Shown here piece after piece: positions 9,301-17,409 of a stretch of 51,179 nucleotides of DNA (the stretch's first letter is position 1; every line of letters starts with the position of its first letter). The DNA is from Methanomicrobia archaeon (GTDB taxonomy: Archaea; Halobacteriota; Syntropharchaeia; Alkanophagales; Methanospirareceae), in NCBI GenBank assembly GCA_016930255.1, contig JAFGHB010000046.1, positions 1 to 51,179 of the forward strand, in the 5' to 3' direction. The notes beneath the pieces were generated by a model that saw nothing but the letters and a program-made list of their open reading frames with translations, had not been told where the DNA came from and made no database searches. A program made the translations under genes and the position numbers.

Positions 9301-9570
9301 GAGGTTGGGCAGCAGCGCATCGGGCCGCTCCTTCGCGATGATCTTCTCCAGGTTCTCCACGGTCAGCGGCTCGATATACGTCCGGTCCGCCATCTCCGGA
9401 TCGGTCATGATGGTAGCGGGATTGGAATTCACCAAAACGACCTCATAGCCTTCCTCGTGGAGCGCTTTGCACGCTTGCGTACCCGAGTAATCAAACTCGC
9501 AGGCTTGACCAATCACGATGGGACCTGACCCTATCACCAGCACCTTCTTGATGTCTTCTCTTTTCGGCAC
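6352..9570 (-). CDS. carB: Carbamoyl-phosphate synthase large subunit
   Basis: A 1072-residue protein, full length for CarB: two ATP-grasp halves, an oligomerisation domain and a C-terminal MGS-like allosteric domain. It makes carbamoyl phosphate from bicarbonate, ammonia and two ATP for arginine and pyrimidine synthesis. The first half starts KKVLVIGSGPIVIGQACEFD; the second repeats the fold with ILGGGPNRIGQGIEFDY. MVRPSFVLGGRGMEIVYD and EANPRASRTVPL are visible ATP-grasp signatures. The start is GTG (9568-9570) with GAGAGG immediately before it; no ATG fits better. No carA gene for the glutaminase subunit lies alongside in this window, so it is either elsewhere or the enzyme uses free ammonia. 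Confidence 0.97.
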   Translation of the reverse strand: MPKREDIKKVLVIGSGPIVIGQACEFDYSGTQACKALHEEGYEVVLVNSNPATIMTDPEMADRTYIEPLTVENLEKIIAKERPDALLPNLGGQTGLNLSAKLSKQGILDTYGVTIIGVEADAIERGEDRIAFKETMAKLGIPMPKSSPAYAIEEAEQIAQELGYPVVIRPAYTLGGTGGGLVYNVEELRTIVARGIAASLIGQVLVEESVLGWEELELEVIRDKKGSMITVCFIENVDAMGVHTGDSFCVAPMLTVPEELQMKLQEFSYRIVDAIGVIGGTNIQFAHNLEDDRVVVIEINPRTSRSSALASKATGFPIARISAKLAAGITLDEIPYWRGGTLDTYTPGGDYVVVKFARWAFEKFRQTRDQLGTQMKAVGEVMSIGKSFKEAFQKAIRSLEIKRYGVGSAKDFASLSLDELRARLVTPSSERIFLMYEALRKGASSEELYQTTKIGRWFIRQMQELVELEELIKTYRGRELPTELLKTAKECGFSDRYLAQLLRKTELEIRTQRLNAGKTVAYEAVPVSGADAAYYYSTYNASDSVSVSPERKIMILGGGPNRIGQGIEFDYTCVHAAFALREEGIESVMINCNPETVSTDYDTSNKLYFEPLTIEDVLNCYIKEQPDGVIVQFGGQTPLNIAKELHESGVQILGTSPESIHLAEDRELFRTMMNELEIPQPESGIARSVEEALNVAREIGFPLMVRPSFVLGGRGMEIVYDEKMLLNYAKEAVDVSPEYPMLIDKFLEHAIEAEVDAIADGEDVFIAAVMEHIELAGIHSGDSACVIPSRTISSEHLATIAEYTKKIANTFKVVGLMNIQYAIADEKVYILEANPRASRTVPLVSKVTGIPIAKVATKVMLGRKLKDLLKTLDRGDKILPYFGVKEAVFPFNMFPDVDPVLGPEMKSTGEVLGIAPSFGLAFYKAQEAASMQVPTEGTVLISATDPDKPEILEVAARLAKLGFTIRATKGTKAFLAEHDMKAELAVKLHEGRPDITDEIRNRQIQLVINTPAGGKGKHDDSYIRQAAIQYKIPYITTTAAALATVAGIETVKRGQAEVKAIQDYHKQAGFTN

Positions 9571-9783
9571 GTCCTCTCGTATTCTTCAAAAGACTTCCGG
9601 AATAAAAATGAATGAGTCAATATATGTTTCTCGGCAAAGTTGTAAGATAATCCAACGGAATGCTTTTTTGATATCCTCTACAGTTGAATAACACAGAAAT
9701 CGTACCGTACTTAGATGCAGGGTATGTGACTTTTGTATAGCCTCAGGTAACACTTGTGAATTTTATCAAATCTGCTAAACCTA

Positions 9784-10008
9784 TTATTTTTGAGAAACTG
9801 ATCTTTCAGAGTAAGACTTATAATCATATCCAAATTCTCGTAAGTGAATTATAATAATTATTACAGAAAATACTATGAACTCTGCTAGGACAATTGTTAA
9901 TCTTTCCGTATAAAAGAATACAGCCAAGGATGCTACTAAACCTAAAAAACCAAAGTTTAAAAATTTTTCTTGGATAATCCAGAATAGTCTCCTATAATTT
10001 GTAAGCAC
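9784..10008 (-). CDS. Small two-helix membrane protein, unknown
   Basis: A 74-residue protein with hydrophobic segments at about residues 19-33 and 37-56 and a charged tail ending SERSVSQK. It has no family that I recognise. It is the third of three short minus-strand genes (zinc ribbon, membrane, membrane) separated by 3 and 27 bp, which suggests one transcript. The 213 bp between it and carB hold nothing I can identify. Base composition is AT-richer than in the flanking carB and purL, so the trio may be a later arrival. Confidence 0.5.
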   Translation of the reverse strand: MLTNYRRLFWIIQEKFLNFGFLGLVASLAVFFYTERLTIVLAEFIVFSVIIIIIHLREFGYDYKSYSERSVSQK

Positions 10009-10035
10009 CTCAATCTTATAAGAGCAAAGAAAAAG

Positions 10036-10305
10036 TCAAAAGCTGTATATGAGAATGATAATTATATCAATAGCTCTTTGAATATCTGCAGAATATGCAT
10101 CAATTAGAAGGGCAATTCCCGCAAAAGTAAGACCACTAAGAGTTAGCGCTCTGAGATTATATTCTCTTGATTCAGGCGTAATATTCTCGCCTTTCGTTCT
10201 ATCGAATGGACTCAAAATAAGTTCCTTGTTGGTGAATAGTAGGACTGCAAGCTCTAGACACATCCAGGTAAATAGTCCAATCGTAACGCTCAATCCGAGT
10301 TTCAT
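10036..10305 (-). CDS. Small membrane protein, unknown
   Basis: An 89-residue protein with three likely membrane spans (about residues 5-24, 53-66 and 76-88) and a polar loop between the first two (SPFDRTKGENITPESREYN). It follows the zinc-ribbon gene by 3 bp and precedes another membrane protein gene, so the three are probably co-transcribed. I do not recognise a family. A zinc-ribbon protein encoded with small membrane proteins may form a membrane-associated complex, but that is a guess from context only. Confidence 0.55.
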   Translation of the reverse strand: MKLGLSVTIGLFTWMCLELAVLLFTNKELILSPFDRTKGENITPESREYNLRALTLSGLTFAGIALLIDAYSADIQRAIDIIIILIYSF

Positions 10306-10308
10306 TAT

Positions 10309-10476
10309 CTATTTGTACCCACAGTTCCAGCATTTGGAGTTTTCAGGTGGGTTTGTCTTCCCGCATCTGGGGCATTCCCAGTTACGAGCTTTAATGATTA
10401 CATTGGCAAGTCTACCACAATTCGGACATTCGGAAGCACCCGCAGGTAAAGGTTCCCCACACCCGCTACAAACCAT
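10309..10476 (-). CDS. Double zinc-ribbon protein
   Basis: A 55-residue protein made almost wholly of two zinc ribbons: CSGCGEP...CPNCG and CPRCGKT...CWNCGYK (two CxxC pairs each). Such double zinc ribbons bind one zinc per pair of CxxC motifs and usually mediate protein or nucleic-acid contacts. An open frame extends 11 codons further upstream, but GAGGTGA lies just before the ATG at 10476, so I chose that start. A TATA-like element (ATTTTATATG on the minus strand, near 10506-10516) lies about 35 bases upstream. First gene of a three-gene set with two small membrane proteins. Confidence 0.7.
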   Translation of the reverse strand: MVCSGCGEPLPAGASECPNCGRLANVIIKARNWECPRCGKTNPPENSKCWNCGYK

Positions 10477-10536
10477 CTTCTCACCTCTACTAATATTTGA
10501 TTGTAACATATAAAATGATTTTTAATTTTGCAATCT

Positions 10537-10543
10537 AAAAAAA
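10537..10543 (-). terminator. Oligo-T tract after purL
   Basis: Seven consecutive T on the minus strand, 4 bases past the purL stop. Archaeal RNA polymerase terminates on oligo-T runs, so this is a plausible purL terminator. No stem-loop precedes it. Confidence 0.35.
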
Positions 10544-10547
10544 GATG

Positions 10548-12872
10548 TCAAAGTGCCCCTAGCCACGCTTTTCTTGCTTCTTCTAATGGGAGATTCAGTA
10601 ACGCACGATTCGTATTACGAACACAAATTTGCTTCTCATCCATCGTGTTCCCTATGTTGCATATACAAACTCCACGCGTATCCATCAACCCCTCGAGTCT
10701 TCGCGCTTCTTCGTTCCGGATTTCAACTACCCAGCGTGAGTTCGATTCGGAGAACAATGCAAAATCATCCCGTATTTTTGGATTTACGCGTGCGATATCA
10801 AGAGAAGCCCCAATGTCTCCTCCTAACAGCATCTCGCAGACCGCAACGGCAAGCCCGCCTTCGGAAACGTCATGGCAACTTGCGATTGAACCCGCCCTCA
10901 TCGCTTCCCGTAACACGTCCATACTCTTTCCCAACACCGCCGGATCGGTTCGCGGCACGATACCCGCATTTGAACCCCGCAACCTGGAATATTCACTGCC
11001 GCCTAATTCCGCTTTCGTCTCTCCGAGCAGATAGAGCGGATTGCCAACTTCCTTGACGTCCGCCGTTACGCACTCACGCACGTCCTCGCAGATACCGATA
11101 CCAAGGATACTGGGGGTAGGCGGAATGGATTCGTTGAGCACGACGGATTCGTTATAGAAGCTTACATTTCCGCTCACAAACGGTACGCCGAGCGCGGATG
11201 CCATATACCCGAGCCCGCGACAGCATTCGTAGAAATTGCCCATACGGTCAGACTTCTCCGGATTGCCAAAGTTCAAGCAGTCGGCAAGCGCATGAGGGAC
11301 CGCACCGACCGCAGTCAAATTCCTGCAGACCTCGTCTATTGCACTTGCAGCACCCCAAAACGGATTCAGTTTGCAAAAGGTCGGATTCACATCGGCGGTA
11401 ATCGCAAGCCCTTTAAAAGAGCTTTCTAACGGCTTTATTACCGCGGCATCGCCGTGCGTCTCCTTCCCACGCCTACCCTGTAACGGTTTTATTATCGTCG
11501 AAGCACGCACTTCATGGTCATACTGCCGTATCACGGATTCTCGCGACGCGATGTTCGGAGCGGCAAGCAGTAATTGTAAAAGCTGGTTGTAGTCTTCAGG
11601 CTCGTCCAGTCCCACGAGCTCTTCGCGTTCTTTTATCCGCATCTCCATCGGGCGTGCATAAACCGGACAAGAGACGAGAAAATCCGTTTCGAGCTCAAAT
11701 ACCTGCTCGTCATGGTAAACAATCCTGATTTTGGGAACGGTAGAAACCTCTCTGCTTGCACTTTTCTTCGATGTTTGACCTAAGACCACTGCATCGACGT
11801 CCCATTTATCAAAGAGATCGAGAACCTCGTCCACGTTCTCTGGCTTGAGCGCCAGTAAAAACCGCTCTTGCGATTCCGATATCCAGATCTCCCAGGGGCT
11901 CAGGCCCTCTTCCTTCAGTTTCACTCGATCCAGATGGATCTCTCCACCACAGCCTCCGGCATGGCACATCTCGCTCACCGCGCAGGATAAGCCACCGCCA
12001 CCGAGGTCTTTCATGCCGCTTATCAACCGTTTCTCATTCGCCTCGAGTATCGCATGTACGAGCGGCTCTTTCGTTATCGGATCGCCAACCTGGACTGCGC
12101 TCCGTGTTTCCTCATCGCCCGTAAGTTCCACGGAAGCAAAGGTGACGCCGTGTATACCGTCTCTCCCGGTCTTGCCACCGACCAGAACGAGCACCTCTCC
12201 GGGCTTTGCCCTGCTTCTGCTCAAATCAGACTTTTTCATTATCCCAACGCAGCCGACGTTCACCACGCAATTGCCCACGTAACCCTCGTCGAAGTAAACC
12301 ATACCCGCACACGTTGGAATGCCGATCCGGTTCCCGTAGTCTCGTATCCCCGCAACGACGCCGTCAAAGATGAATCGTGGATGCTTCACCTCCGGAGGCA
12401 GCTTCTCGTAGTCGTAATCCAGCGGGCCGAAGAATAACGGATCGATCAACGCTATAGGCTGCGCGCCCATACAAACCACGTCCCGCACGATCCCGCCGAT
12501 TCCCGTTGCGGCACCTCCATACGGCTCGATGGCCGAAGGATGGTTATGGCTCTCGAGCGCGAGCACGTACGCATGGTCTTTATCGAAATCCAGAACGCCT
12601 GCATCCTCGGATATTACTAACATATTCTGCGGCGCCTGAATGCCAAAGACGAAGCTTTTCAAAGCGTTTTTCGAACTCTTGTAACAGCAATGTTCCGACC
12701 ACGCCTGTGCGATACTCTGGAGCTCCACATCGGTTGGCTCTCGGTTTTTCGCACTGAAATAGCCCTTTATCCGCCGCATCTCCTCCACGCTAAGCGAAAG
12801 ACCCATTACCTCGCTCACACGCGCCAACTCGTCATCGCCAGCATCCGTTATCGGTACTTCAAATCGGTTCAT
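10548..12872 (-). CDS. purL: Phosphoribosylformylglycinamidine synthase II
   Basis: 774 residues, the size of stand-alone (small) PurL. With PurQ and PurS it converts FGAR, glutamine and ATP to FGAM in purine synthesis. Visible signatures are WSEHCCYKSSK with the catalytic His, ALESHNHPSAIEPYGGAATG for substrate and ATP, GGKTGRDGIHG and the second-half DVSEGGLAVAVCEM. The usual two-fold repeat of the AIRS-like domains is complete. No clear Shine-Dalgarno precedes the ATG; purQ and purS are not in this window. The following gene (secF) is divergent, across a 295-bp gap that holds a C10A9 run and TATA-like stretches but no gene. Confidence 0.96.
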   Translation of the reverse strand: MNRFEVPITDAGDDELARVSEVMGLSLSVEEMRRIKGYFSAKNREPTDVELQSIAQAWSEHCCYKSSKNALKSFVFGIQAPQNMLVISEDAGVLDFDKDHAYVLALESHNHPSAIEPYGGAATGIGGIVRDVVCMGAQPIALIDPLFFGPLDYDYEKLPPEVKHPRFIFDGVVAGIRDYGNRIGIPTCAGMVYFDEGYVGNCVVNVGCVGIMKKSDLSRSRAKPGEVLVLVGGKTGRDGIHGVTFASVELTGDEETRSAVQVGDPITKEPLVHAILEANEKRLISGMKDLGGGGLSCAVSEMCHAGGCGGEIHLDRVKLKEEGLSPWEIWISESQERFLLALKPENVDEVLDLFDKWDVDAVVLGQTSKKSASREVSTVPKIRIVYHDEQVFELETDFLVSCPVYARPMEMRIKEREELVGLDEPEDYNQLLQLLLAAPNIASRESVIRQYDHEVRASTIIKPLQGRRGKETHGDAAVIKPLESSFKGLAITADVNPTFCKLNPFWGAASAIDEVCRNLTAVGAVPHALADCLNFGNPEKSDRMGNFYECCRGLGYMASALGVPFVSGNVSFYNESVVLNESIPPTPSILGIGICEDVRECVTADVKEVGNPLYLLGETKAELGGSEYSRLRGSNAGIVPRTDPAVLGKSMDVLREAMRAGSIASCHDVSEGGLAVAVCEMLLGGDIGASLDIARVNPKIRDDFALFSESNSRWVVEIRNEEARRLEGLMDTRGVCICNIGNTMDEKQICVRNTNRALLNLPLEEARKAWLGAL

Positions 12873-12963
12873 GCACTGCTCTGTTAAAAAGAATCATTTA
12901 CTAAAGATATAACTTGATCGTTGACTGATAGCCGCTCAAGCGATCTCAGCTAGAATGCACACG

Positions 12964-12982
12964 CCCCCCCCCCAAAAAAAAC
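12964..12982. repeat. Homopolymer run C10A9
   Basis: Ten C followed directly by nine A in the purL-secF intergenic region. It has no coding role; it is a slippage-prone site, and the exact counts could be a sequencing or assembly artefact. Confidence 0.9.
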
Positions 12983-13167
12983 CTGTCGCTGTACTCGATA
13001 GCGTTCCGCGGTGAAAGCGCATCTCTCTTTTAGCACCGGTCAGCATTTACGAAAAGAATAACTTAAGTAATAAATGACCGTATAAGCCATTTTATTGGCG
13101 TCCCATACCCATTACGTTACCCACAAAGGATGAAGGTTTTTATTACACTAAATATAAAGGAAGTTGC

Positions 13168-14142
13168 ATGCAAATACCAGACGTAGACAGCCTGTTCGAG
13201 AAAGTGGATATAACGAAATATCCAGTGAGAAAGTTTATTGCGATACCTCTGATCATTCTCTTCATTGCGTTTGCCGTGCTCGCGTACACGCAGGTCAGCA
13301 TCGACTCGCCAGTTCGGTTAGGAACGGATTTCGAAGGCGGGACGGTGGTGAAAGTGGTAACAGGTGAGTCGCAAGAAGCGCTCGAAGCGCGATTTGCCGC
13401 ATATCCCGTCTCCTCGATAAGAGCCTCCGGCGGTGAGAACGAGATGAGCATAGAATTCGGCCAGATGAGTGATTCGCAGAAGGATGAATTGATAGCTATG
13501 CTTCAAGCGGATTACGGCTCGTATGAGCTGCGCGACATCAGCCCGCTATTTGGCGAGGAATTGCAGGGGCAGGCCAAGGATGCCGTGGTGGTCGCATTCA
13601 TTCTGATGGCACTCGTCGTTTTCGTGGTGTTCAGAACGGTTATTCCACCGTTAGCGGTTATCTTCGCCGCGTTCTCCAATATCGTTGTTGCTCTCGCCTG
13701 CATGAACGTCGTAGGCCTGGAATTGTCGCTCGGGACGGTCGCCGCACTGCTTATGCTCATCGGCTACTCTGTGGACTCGAATATCTTACTGACGACGAAT
13801 CTGCTGCGTAAGAAGGGCGATTTAAACGAGAAGGTCCGGAATACCATGAAGACCGGTGTGACGATGACGTTCACGACGTTCGTTGCGATATTTGCCATGT
13901 TCCTCGTTTCTTCTACTATCCATCTGTTCTCCGCGCATTTCGCGCCCATACCCATTTTACGGGACATATCACTCGTGATCTTGTTCGGTCTCGTAATGGA
14001 CTTGATGAACACGTGGCTCTTTAACGCCGGGGTATTACGGTGGTACTTGGAGCGGAAGGAGAGCAAGAAATACGGTAAACGACCGGTGAAAAGCGGCGCG
14101 ACAAAAAAGAAGAATGCGAAGAACAAAAGTAGCATGGTGTAA
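13168..14142 (+). CDS. secF: Protein-export membrane protein SecF
   Basis: 324 residues. SecF works with SecD, using the ion gradient to assist protein translocation through the Sec pore. One N-terminal membrane span (about residues 26-44) precedes the extracytoplasmic domain with the family motif GTDFEGGTVVKV. Five further spans follow, with the hallmark LIGYSVDSNILLTTN in span 4-5 and a basic tail rich in Lys. AAGGAAG lies 8 bases before the ATG, with TATA-like sequence just upstream. In most archaea secD directly follows secF; here the next gene is unrelated, so secD has been moved or lost from this locus. Confidence 0.93.
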   Translation: MQIPDVDSLFEKVDITKYPVRKFIAIPLIILFIAFAVLAYTQVSIDSPVRLGTDFEGGTVVKVVTGESQEALEARFAAYPVSSIRASGGENEMSIEFGQMSDSQKDELIAMLQADYGSYELRDISPLFGEELQGQAKDAVVVAFILMALVVFVVFRTVIPPLAVIFAAFSNIVVALACMNVVGLELSLGTVAALLMLIGYSVDSNILLTTNLLRKKGDLNEKVRNTMKTGVTMTFTTFVAIFAMFLVSSTIHLFSAHFAPIPILRDISLVILFGLVMDLMNTWLFNAGVLRWYLERKESKKYGKRPVKSGATKKKNAKNKSSMV

Positions 14143-14170
14143 TTCTATCCTCTGTACAAAGTATCTTCTC

Positions 14171-14177
14171 TTTTTTT
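14171..14177 (+). terminator. Oligo-T terminator of secF
   Basis: Seven consecutive T within TCTTCTCTTTTTTTG, 29 bases after the secF stop. It fits archaeal oligo-T termination and suggests that secF is monocistronic. Confidence 0.45.
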
Positions 14178-14320
14178 GATTGACCTTTTTAGCGTGGCGT
14201 TCGTGCGGCATCCGAGCGCTTCAAGAGGGTAGGTGTACTGCAGTTGGTTACCTTAGGCCACCTACTTTATATACCAACAGACAATCAATGTTAATAAGTA
14301 AGAGGAAGGTGAAGGATACT

Positions 14321-14683
14321 ATGAGCGGAATGGGAACCACTATAAAGACGATAAAAGATGCTGGCTACAGAGTAATAATAAAGAACGAGGATGGCAGCCC
14401 AAAGAAAGTTTGGCGATGCCTCGTTAAAGAAGGGAATTACGGCAAGTTCATCTCGGTCGAGCAGCATTGGGTACGGAAGACGGAAGGCGAGAAGATAACG
14501 GAAAGCGATTGGGCGCGGAAATCAATAAATTTTCCGTACGATAAAGATAAAGCGTTTGCAACGTGGAATTCCATAATGGAGTTATTAGAAAGTGCTTTCG
14601 GTGCGGGTGAGAGTGCGGACCTGGAGCGCGAGGTAGAAGAGGAATTCGGTGAGGAACTCGAAGGGCTCGAAGACGAGCTGTAG
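14321..14683 (+). CDS. Conserved-looking hypothetical protein, acidic C-terminus
   Basis: 120 residues from MSGMGTTIK. I do not recognise a family. The first 80 residues mix basic and aromatic residues (AGYRVIIKNEDGSPKKVWR, QHWVRKTEG, ESDWARKSINFPYDKDKA), as in a nucleic-acid or protein-binding fold; the last 30 are strongly acidic (EREVEEEFGEELEGLEDEL). Upstream starts are open, but TTTATATA at 14266-14273 puts the transcript start near 14295-14300, which excludes them, and AAGGTGAAGG lies just before the ATG at 14321. It has its own promoter and is followed by the convergent XPD gene. Confidence 0.65.
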   Translation: MSGMGTTIKTIKDAGYRVIIKNEDGSPKKVWRCLVKEGNYGKFISVEQHWVRKTEGEKITESDWARKSINFPYDKDKAFATWNSIMELLESAFGAGESADLEREVEEEFGEELEGLEDEL

Positions 14684-14836
14684 TTCCCCTTAGCCGAGCC
14701 GTCAGAATCCCCAGGGCAGGGCAGGTATAGAGAATCCGGTAGAATTATCACGAGAGTCAGTCAGCGAGCGTACGTAATCCTGCTTTGCGTGTGTGGTTTG
14801 CACTGTCCGGTGGTGGATTTCTCTTGCAGCGGTGAG

Positions 14837-16861
14837 TCAGAAGAACTTTCGACAGAGCATTTCCGCGCGATCGGTGAAGGTAACCTTGTAATCAGAGGGG
14901 AGGCAGTTTTTATACGGGAACTGCGCGAACCGGTAATCCATAAGCACAATGATGCATCGGTCGTGCTCGCTTCGTATGCCTCTGCCAGCCGCTTGCAGTA
15001 CCTTGGTCACCGCGGGGTAGAGATAGCCGTACAACCTTCCCTTTTCCGATCCGTATTTGCCGGTATAATAGCTTTCGATCGTTTTCACTTCCAGTGTGGG
15101 CGGACTTAACGGGAGTCCAACGACGATAATCGCCTTGAGCGTGTTGGACTCGTAATCCAGGCCCTCAGAGAACGAACCGCCCTGCACGGCGAGCAAGATC
15201 CCATCGGTCGTGTCCCGGAGCAACTCGTATAAACGGTTCTTCTCATTCTTGTTCATCTCGCGGCGCTCCACCATTGCCCGTCTGTGTACGTCATCCGGCA
15301 GATACGCGGCTATGTTGTTGAGAAGCGCATACGAGGGGAAGAAGACCGCCATGCCGCCTCGCACGTAGCGGGCCACGTCGCTTATCTTCCCTGCTACTTT
15401 CCGGTACATCTCCTCGCCCCGTTTTGTATATTTCGTGGTGAGCTCTTTCGTAACGACAATTGGGCGGTTCTCTTCAGGGAACGGCGACTGATACTCGCGC
15501 ATCACGATCTCTTTGCCCCGAGTTCGGGCAGGCGTAACGCCGAGCACATCGGCATACATCTCGGCAGGGCATAACGTGCCGCTCATCATGATGGCTGCAT
15601 GCACCCGGGCGAAGATCGGCGCGCTGACTACCGCGGGGTCGAGCAGTTTGAAGTAGAGCGCTGGATTCTCACGCTGTGCGAGCGAGAATATCCGTATGCA
15701 TCGCTCGCGTGTGCGCCAGGTATCCAGGAACTCCGCAACGTTGAGGATATTCCGCTGTGCCGCCTCGAGATCCTTATTATATTTTGCGTGGCGCGTCGTG
15801 CTTGCGGAGCGGTATTGGTCCTTCTTCAAGCTTTTGAGGAGCCGTTTCTCTTCCGCGGAGAGCACGGAGTTGGCGCTTTCAGCGGTTTGCACTTCGTTTG
15901 TTCCCGTATCGAGCTCACCGGCAAGGCTTTGAAGCCTGGTTACGAACTCATCATAGCCTATCGCCTCGATCCGCCGTCTTAAGACCTTCTCCATCTCTTC
16001 GAGCAGGAAATTCCGCTCCACCGGTATCTCAGCCGCGTTGGTTTCACTCGCTTTCAATGCCAATTTCGCGAAGATCTTTTCTACTTCCAGGAGGTTGCCG
16101 TACATCTCGCGGTCGCTGTACTTGATTTCCCGTGCGGCACCGGTGATCGTGCTCAGTCGCAGGGTGTTGCTGAGATTGTTGCGAATGCGGTCCGGCAGGT
16201 TATGCGCTTCGTCAACGATCACAATCAGGTCGTCCAAACCCGCCTCAAGCTTCTCTAACATCCGCTCCGCAATGCCAGGATCAAAGAGGTAATTATAATC
16301 GCACACGACCACGTCAGCACGTGCAGCCACTTCCAGAGCCGCTTTATACGGGCATACGCCGCGACCGGTGCACCAATCGCAGAGCTCCTCCACGTGCAGT
16401 ATGTCATCCATTATTCGCCGCAGAGCTTCTTCGTCGTTCTTGAGGAAATACCGGCAGCGTTTGTTCTTCTGCTCAGACCTGCAGAACTCGTGGAAGAGCG
16501 AATGGTACTCACGATAGATCGAGACCGCGCGTGGGCACATGGACTGCTTCGAGGTGATATCAACCGCGACGAACTTGAGGTTGGCATGCGCTTTTATCAA
16601 CCGGAGCGTGTCGATCGCGATCTTGTGCTGGCTGCGTTTGGACGTGAGGAATAAGACCGTCTTTTCGTTCGCCAGTGCGTACTGTAAGGTGGGAACGAGC
16701 GCAGCAGCGGTCTTCCCGATTCCGGTCGGCGCATGCGCGAAGAGGATGTTCTCGGATTCCACCGAGTCCCGTACATCGTCCATGAACTCACGCTGACCCT
16801 CGCGTATCGAAGGGAAGGGGAAATATGCGTCGCCTCCTGGGTTAGTCGCGATTTTTGGCAT
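14837..16861 (-). CDS. XPD/Rad3-type DNA helicase
   Basis: 674 residues of the superfamily 2 iron-sulfur helicase family (archaeal XPD, related to DinG): a 5'-3' DNA helicase in repair and recombination. Motif I is APTGIGKTAA (about residue 45), motif II is IVDEAHNLPD (about residue 217) and motif VI is QAAGRGIRSEHDR near the C-terminus. The FeS insertion lies between motifs Ia and II, with Cys in QSMCPRA, EFCRSE, KRCRY, LCDWCTGRGVC; more than four Cys are present, so the exact ligands are uncertain. No Shine-Dalgarno precedes the ATG. It stands alone between a convergent hypothetical gene and a gene-poor stretch. Confidence 0.93.
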   Translation of the reverse strand: MPKIATNPGGDAYFPFPSIREGQREFMDDVRDSVESENILFAHAPTGIGKTAAALVPTLQYALANEKTVLFLTSKRSQHKIAIDTLRLIKAHANLKFVAVDITSKQSMCPRAVSIYREYHSLFHEFCRSEQKNKRCRYFLKNDEEALRRIMDDILHVEELCDWCTGRGVCPYKAALEVAARADVVVCDYNYLFDPGIAERMLEKLEAGLDDLIVIVDEAHNLPDRIRNNLSNTLRLSTITGAAREIKYSDREMYGNLLEVEKIFAKLALKASETNAAEIPVERNFLLEEMEKVLRRRIEAIGYDEFVTRLQSLAGELDTGTNEVQTAESANSVLSAEEKRLLKSLKKDQYRSASTTRHAKYNKDLEAAQRNILNVAEFLDTWRTRERCIRIFSLAQRENPALYFKLLDPAVVSAPIFARVHAAIMMSGTLCPAEMYADVLGVTPARTRGKEIVMREYQSPFPEENRPIVVTKELTTKYTKRGEEMYRKVAGKISDVARYVRGGMAVFFPSYALLNNIAAYLPDDVHRRAMVERREMNKNEKNRLYELLRDTTDGILLAVQGGSFSEGLDYESNTLKAIIVVGLPLSPPTLEVKTIESYYTGKYGSEKGRLYGYLYPAVTKVLQAAGRGIRSEHDRCIIVLMDYRFAQFPYKNCLPSDYKVTFTDRAEMLCRKFF

Positions 16862-16985
16862 TTACAGTACCACCAGAGAGAAATGGCATGGCCATAACAC
16901 CTTATTTGTAAGTTGTTCTTGTTGATGTTAAATGCCCTGCACGCACCGTACCGCACCGCTCCATACCGAGGGGGGAGAGTAGCAG

Positions 16986-17151
16986 TTAGACCCCTGCAGG
17001 ATTAAAGGGATAGGCGACGTCATCGAGTTTTATCGGAAACGGGGCTTTGAACCGCGCTGAAATTGCCTGAGCTATTCCAGAGTGGAGAGTATCAGGAGCA
17101 ACTTAACATACCGCCATCCCGAAGCAAACGGTGCCGTAGCGTGCGAACTTA
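16986..17151 (+). pseudogene. Coding-like remnant, GNAT-like tail (uncertain)
   Basis: In the 287-bp gap upstream of the XPD gene the plus strand reads ...IGDVIEFYRKRGFEP, which resembles the last strand-helix of GNAT acetyltransferases (x-FYxKxGFEP), and then stops. A shift of frame at about 17051 continues with ALKLPELFQSGEYQEQL. No start codon or ribosome site is attached. It may be a decayed gene; it may also be chance. Confidence 0.2.
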
Positions 17152-17292
17152 ACTTTTCATCGGGCTAGAATACCGAACGCCCTTTACCTCGAAGATATTA
17201 TTCCCCAGCCGAACGGTCTTTCCTAAGAAAGAGGCATCGTTGAGGACTTCCTCGAGTTTAAATCTCTCCCACACCGCTTTTTGCGCCGCCAT
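17149..17292 (-). CDS. 47-residue small protein, unknown
   Basis: MAAQKAVWERFKLEEVL and then DASFLGKTVRLGNNIFEVKG, ending RYSSPMKS. The peptide has a helical, amphipathic start and a beta-like second half, and its codon choice matches that of neighbouring genes. GGAGTGG lies 9 bases before the ATG, and CTATATATAT on the minus strand (17325-17334) gives a TATA box at a fitting distance. The signals are better than expected for chance, but I know no homolog. It lies just downstream of the EamA gene on the same strand. Confidence 0.5.
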   Translation of the reverse strand: MAAQKAVWERFKLEEVLNDASFLGKTVRLGNNIFEVKGVRYSSPMKS

Positions 17293-17324
17293 CACAACCA
17301 CCACTCCTTCTATACGAAATGAAC

Positions 17325-17334
17325 CATATATATA
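17325..17334 (-). promoter_or_regulatory. TATA box of the 47-residue gene
   Basis: CTATATATAT on the minus strand, centred about 37 bases before the ATG at 17292; predicted transcript start near 17302, just at or before the ribosome-binding site. Confidence 0.4.
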
Positions 17335-17409
17335 GTGAACGGTTTACAATATTGCCAAATTTGAGCAATTCCGCCGCGCGGGTAGCTCGGTGGACTGCTC
17401 TACGTGTGC

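Noticed and set aside
12950-13000. Terminator or regulatory element at the C10A9 run
   Set aside because: It has no stem-loop and lies far from the gene ends; the run is treated as a slippage site only.
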